NCBI GenBank assembly: GCA_030065235.1
Contig: JASJDC010000002.1
Coordinates: 272,001 to 336,000 of the forward strand
Source of the DNA: Alphaproteobacteria bacterium
GTDB lineage: Bacteria > Pseudomonadota > Alphaproteobacteria > UBA8366 > Aestuariispiraceae
Direction: 5' to 3'
DNA length: 64,000 bases
In this document: positions 62,759 to 64,000 of the stretch, one piece after another
Layout of the letters: every line of letters begins with the position of its first letter
Numbering within the stretch: position 1 is the stretch's first letter
Program-made: the position numbers and the translations under genes
The notes under the pieces: generated by a model
Databases searched by the model: none
The model's input: the letters and a program-made list of their open reading frames with translations, nothing else
Told to the model about the DNA's origin: nothing

Positions 62759-63576
62759 AAAGCGCCGCGCGCCGCGCCGCCGCGTACGCGCTCGGCCTCG
62801 CCCTATGCGCCGCATCGGCGGCGCGGGCGGAAGAGCGAGGCGTCCTATTACAGTCGACGACCTCGACGCAGAATTCCGGGCTGTATGAGGCGATCCTGCC
62901 GATCTTCACCGATACGACCGGAATTCCCGTCCGGGTCGTGGCGGTCGGCACCGGCCAGGCGCTGAAGAACGCTGCGAACTGCGACGCGGATGTGGTGCTG
63001 GTGCATGCGGAACAGGCGGAGCGCGACTTCGTGGCGGCGGGCTACGGGCTGGCGCGCCATCCGGTGATGGCCAACGACTTCGTCCTGATCGGACCGCGAT
63101 CCGACCCCGCCTCGGTCGGTGCGGCGCCCGACCTGAACACCGCCCTGAGCCGCTTGGCCGAGGGCGCAGCCCCGTTCGTCTCACGCGGCGACGACAGCGG
63201 CACGCATAAGAAAGAGCGCGCCCTATGGACCCGGATCGGCGTCATGCCGGATCCGCGCGGCGGCTGGTATCGAGAGGTCGGAGCCGGCATGGGCGCGGCG
63301 CTGAACATCGCCGTCGGCATGCGCGGCTATATTCTGAGCGACCGATCGACCTGGATATCCTTCGGGAACAAGGCGGATCATACGATCCTGTACGACGGCG
63401 ACCCGGCCTTGTTGAACGAATATGGCGTGATCCAGGTCTCGCCGGCGCACTGCCCGTCGGTCAATGCGCAGGGCGCCGCCGAATTCATCGCCTGGCTTTT
63501 GTCGCCGGCGGGACAGGCCGCCATCGAGGACTTTCGGGTCGCGGGACAGCCTCTATTCATGGGCGCGGCGCGTTAA
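62755..63576 (+). CDS. tupA: Tungstate ABC substrate-binding protein
   Basis: A 273-aa periplasmic binding protein. The signal peptide is AYALGLALCAASAARA. The mature N-terminus VLLQSTTSTQNSGLYEAILPIF is the TupA signature (TTTSTQNSG type), and SRGDDSGTHKKE supplies further anion contacts. WYREVGAGMGAALNIAVGMRGYILSDRSTW is the characteristic C-lobe. Tungstate would supply tungsten enzymes such as formate dehydrogenases. Confidence 0.93.
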   Translation: MKSAARRAAAYALGLALCAASAARAEERGVLLQSTTSTQNSGLYEAILPIFTDTTGIPVRVVAVGTGQALKNAANCDADVVLVHAEQAERDFVAAGYGLARHPVMANDFVLIGPRSDPASVGAAPDLNTALSRLAEGAAPFVSRGDDSGTHKKERALWTRIGVMPDPRGGWYREVGAGMGAALNIAVGMRGYILSDRSTWISFGNKADHTILYDGDPALLNEYGVIQVSPAHCPSVNAQGAAEFIAWLLSPAGQAAIEDFRVAGQPLFMGAAR

Positions 63577-63585
63577 GCCGGCGTC

Positions 63586-64000
63586 TTACTCCGCCGCCTG
63601 CCTATCCGCTTGATCGTCGACCTGATTGTCGCGGCGGATGCGTTTCAGGAATTCCGACGATTCATGCTGCAGAATGTCGCCGGACTTGGAGAGCTGGTCC
63701 GCCGCCGAGGCGACCTGGCTGACCGCGCTGCCGGTCGAGGCCGCCAGGTCCGCCATCGCTTGGGTCTCGTTCTTGACCTGCTCCATGCGGTTGGACGAGG
63801 CTTCCATCGAGCCGGCGATCTGCTGCGTCGTCGCGCTCTGCTCCTCCGCGGCGGCGGCGATGGCCTGCACCGTCTCGCGCACGGAATTGGTGGCGTCGGC
63901 GATGGTCCGCACCGCGCCGGTCGTCGCCTGGATCTCGTTCAACATGCTGGCGATCTGGCCGCCGATCTCGTCGGTCGCTTTCTGGGTCTGGGTGGCCAGC
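63586..64000 (-). CDS. Methyl-accepting chemotaxis protein (partial, N-terminus off window)
   Basis: The last 138 residues of a chemoreceptor signalling domain: coiled-coil heptads with NSVRETVQAIAAAAEEQSATTQQIAGSMEASSNRMEQVKNETQ, a methylation-type region. The frame continues past base 64000 (LATQTQKATDEIGGQIASMLNEIQ). The extreme C-terminus (FLKRIRRDNQVDDQADRQAAE) is charged and lacks an NWETF-type CheR pentapeptide. Confidence 0.9.
   Translation of the reverse strand, partial: LATQTQKATDEIGGQIASMLNEIQATTGAVRTIADATNSVRETVQAIAAAAEEQSATTQQIAGSMEASSNRMEQVKNETQAMADLAASTGSAVSQVASAADQLSKSGDILQHESSEFLKRIRRDNQVDDQADRQAAE

Overview
The window is a GC-rich chromosomal segment, most likely from an alphaproteobacterium. 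The basis is the four-subunit sarcosine oxidase operon, the DUF1045-phnM pair, DUF3726, DUF2783 beside an MhpA-type hydroxylase, and frequent ATGA/TGATG overlaps between genes. I see no rRNA, tRNA, IS element, integrase or CRISPR array. Both ends cut genes: a LacI regulator at base 1 and a methyl-accepting chemotaxis protein at base 64000.

Layout. (1) 1-8593: a LacI-controlled catabolic locus. An 8-gene minus-strand operon (ABC sugar-type importer, NTF2-like protein, HisD/HpsN-like dehydrogenase, SDR, LacI) diverges from a two-domain NTF2-like gene across a pair of matching operators. (2) 8651-11835: a lone pseB (nucleotide-sugar dehydratase), a YbaK-type deacylase, a GNAT-like protein and a second LacI. 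(3) 12074-17011: a YbbAP/MacB-like exporter with a membrane-fusion adaptor, facing a PagL-type lipid A deacylase. (4) 17348-21627: rpmB, then queG and the operon yhhQ-queA-tgt for queuosine. (5) 21772-29231: methylmalonyl-CoA mutase, then a LysR-controlled cluster: an acyl-CoA dehydrogenase homologue that looks like 3-sulfinopropanoyl-CoA desulfinase, a ThDP enzyme and a family III CoA-transferase. (6) 29387-34579: soxBDAG. (7) 34881-40717: a 2-hydroxyacid dehydrogenase, then a minus-strand group of SDR, carnitine-dehydrogenase-like enzyme, hydantoinase, hydantoin racemase and N-carbamoyl-D-amino acid hydrolase. (8) 40831-45614: a HAD phosphatase, the DUF2783/MhpA/MBL aromatic-type operon with its divergent MarR regulator, and a bacteriohemerythrin behind an FNR-type box. 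(9) 45713-52553: a BMP-family nucleoside-type ABC importer, then DUF1045 and phnM. (10) 52751-60384: an exported hypothetical protein, a TauE/SafE exporter, an uncharacterised two-gene operon (the second gene is DUF3726), an aminotransferase, a receiver-HPt protein and a glutathionyl-hydroquinone reductase. (11) 60699-64000: a hypothetical protein, the tungstate importer tupBCA and the partial chemoreceptor.

The window reads as a scavenging, metabolically versatile genome: four ABC importers, two LacI, one LysR and one MarR regulator, and several self-contained degradation modules. The most interesting candidates are the desulfinase-like cluster with an unexpected ThDP enzyme (24018-29231), the NTF2/HisD-like locus with its twin operators (1-8593), and the unknown two-gene operon at 54597-57119.
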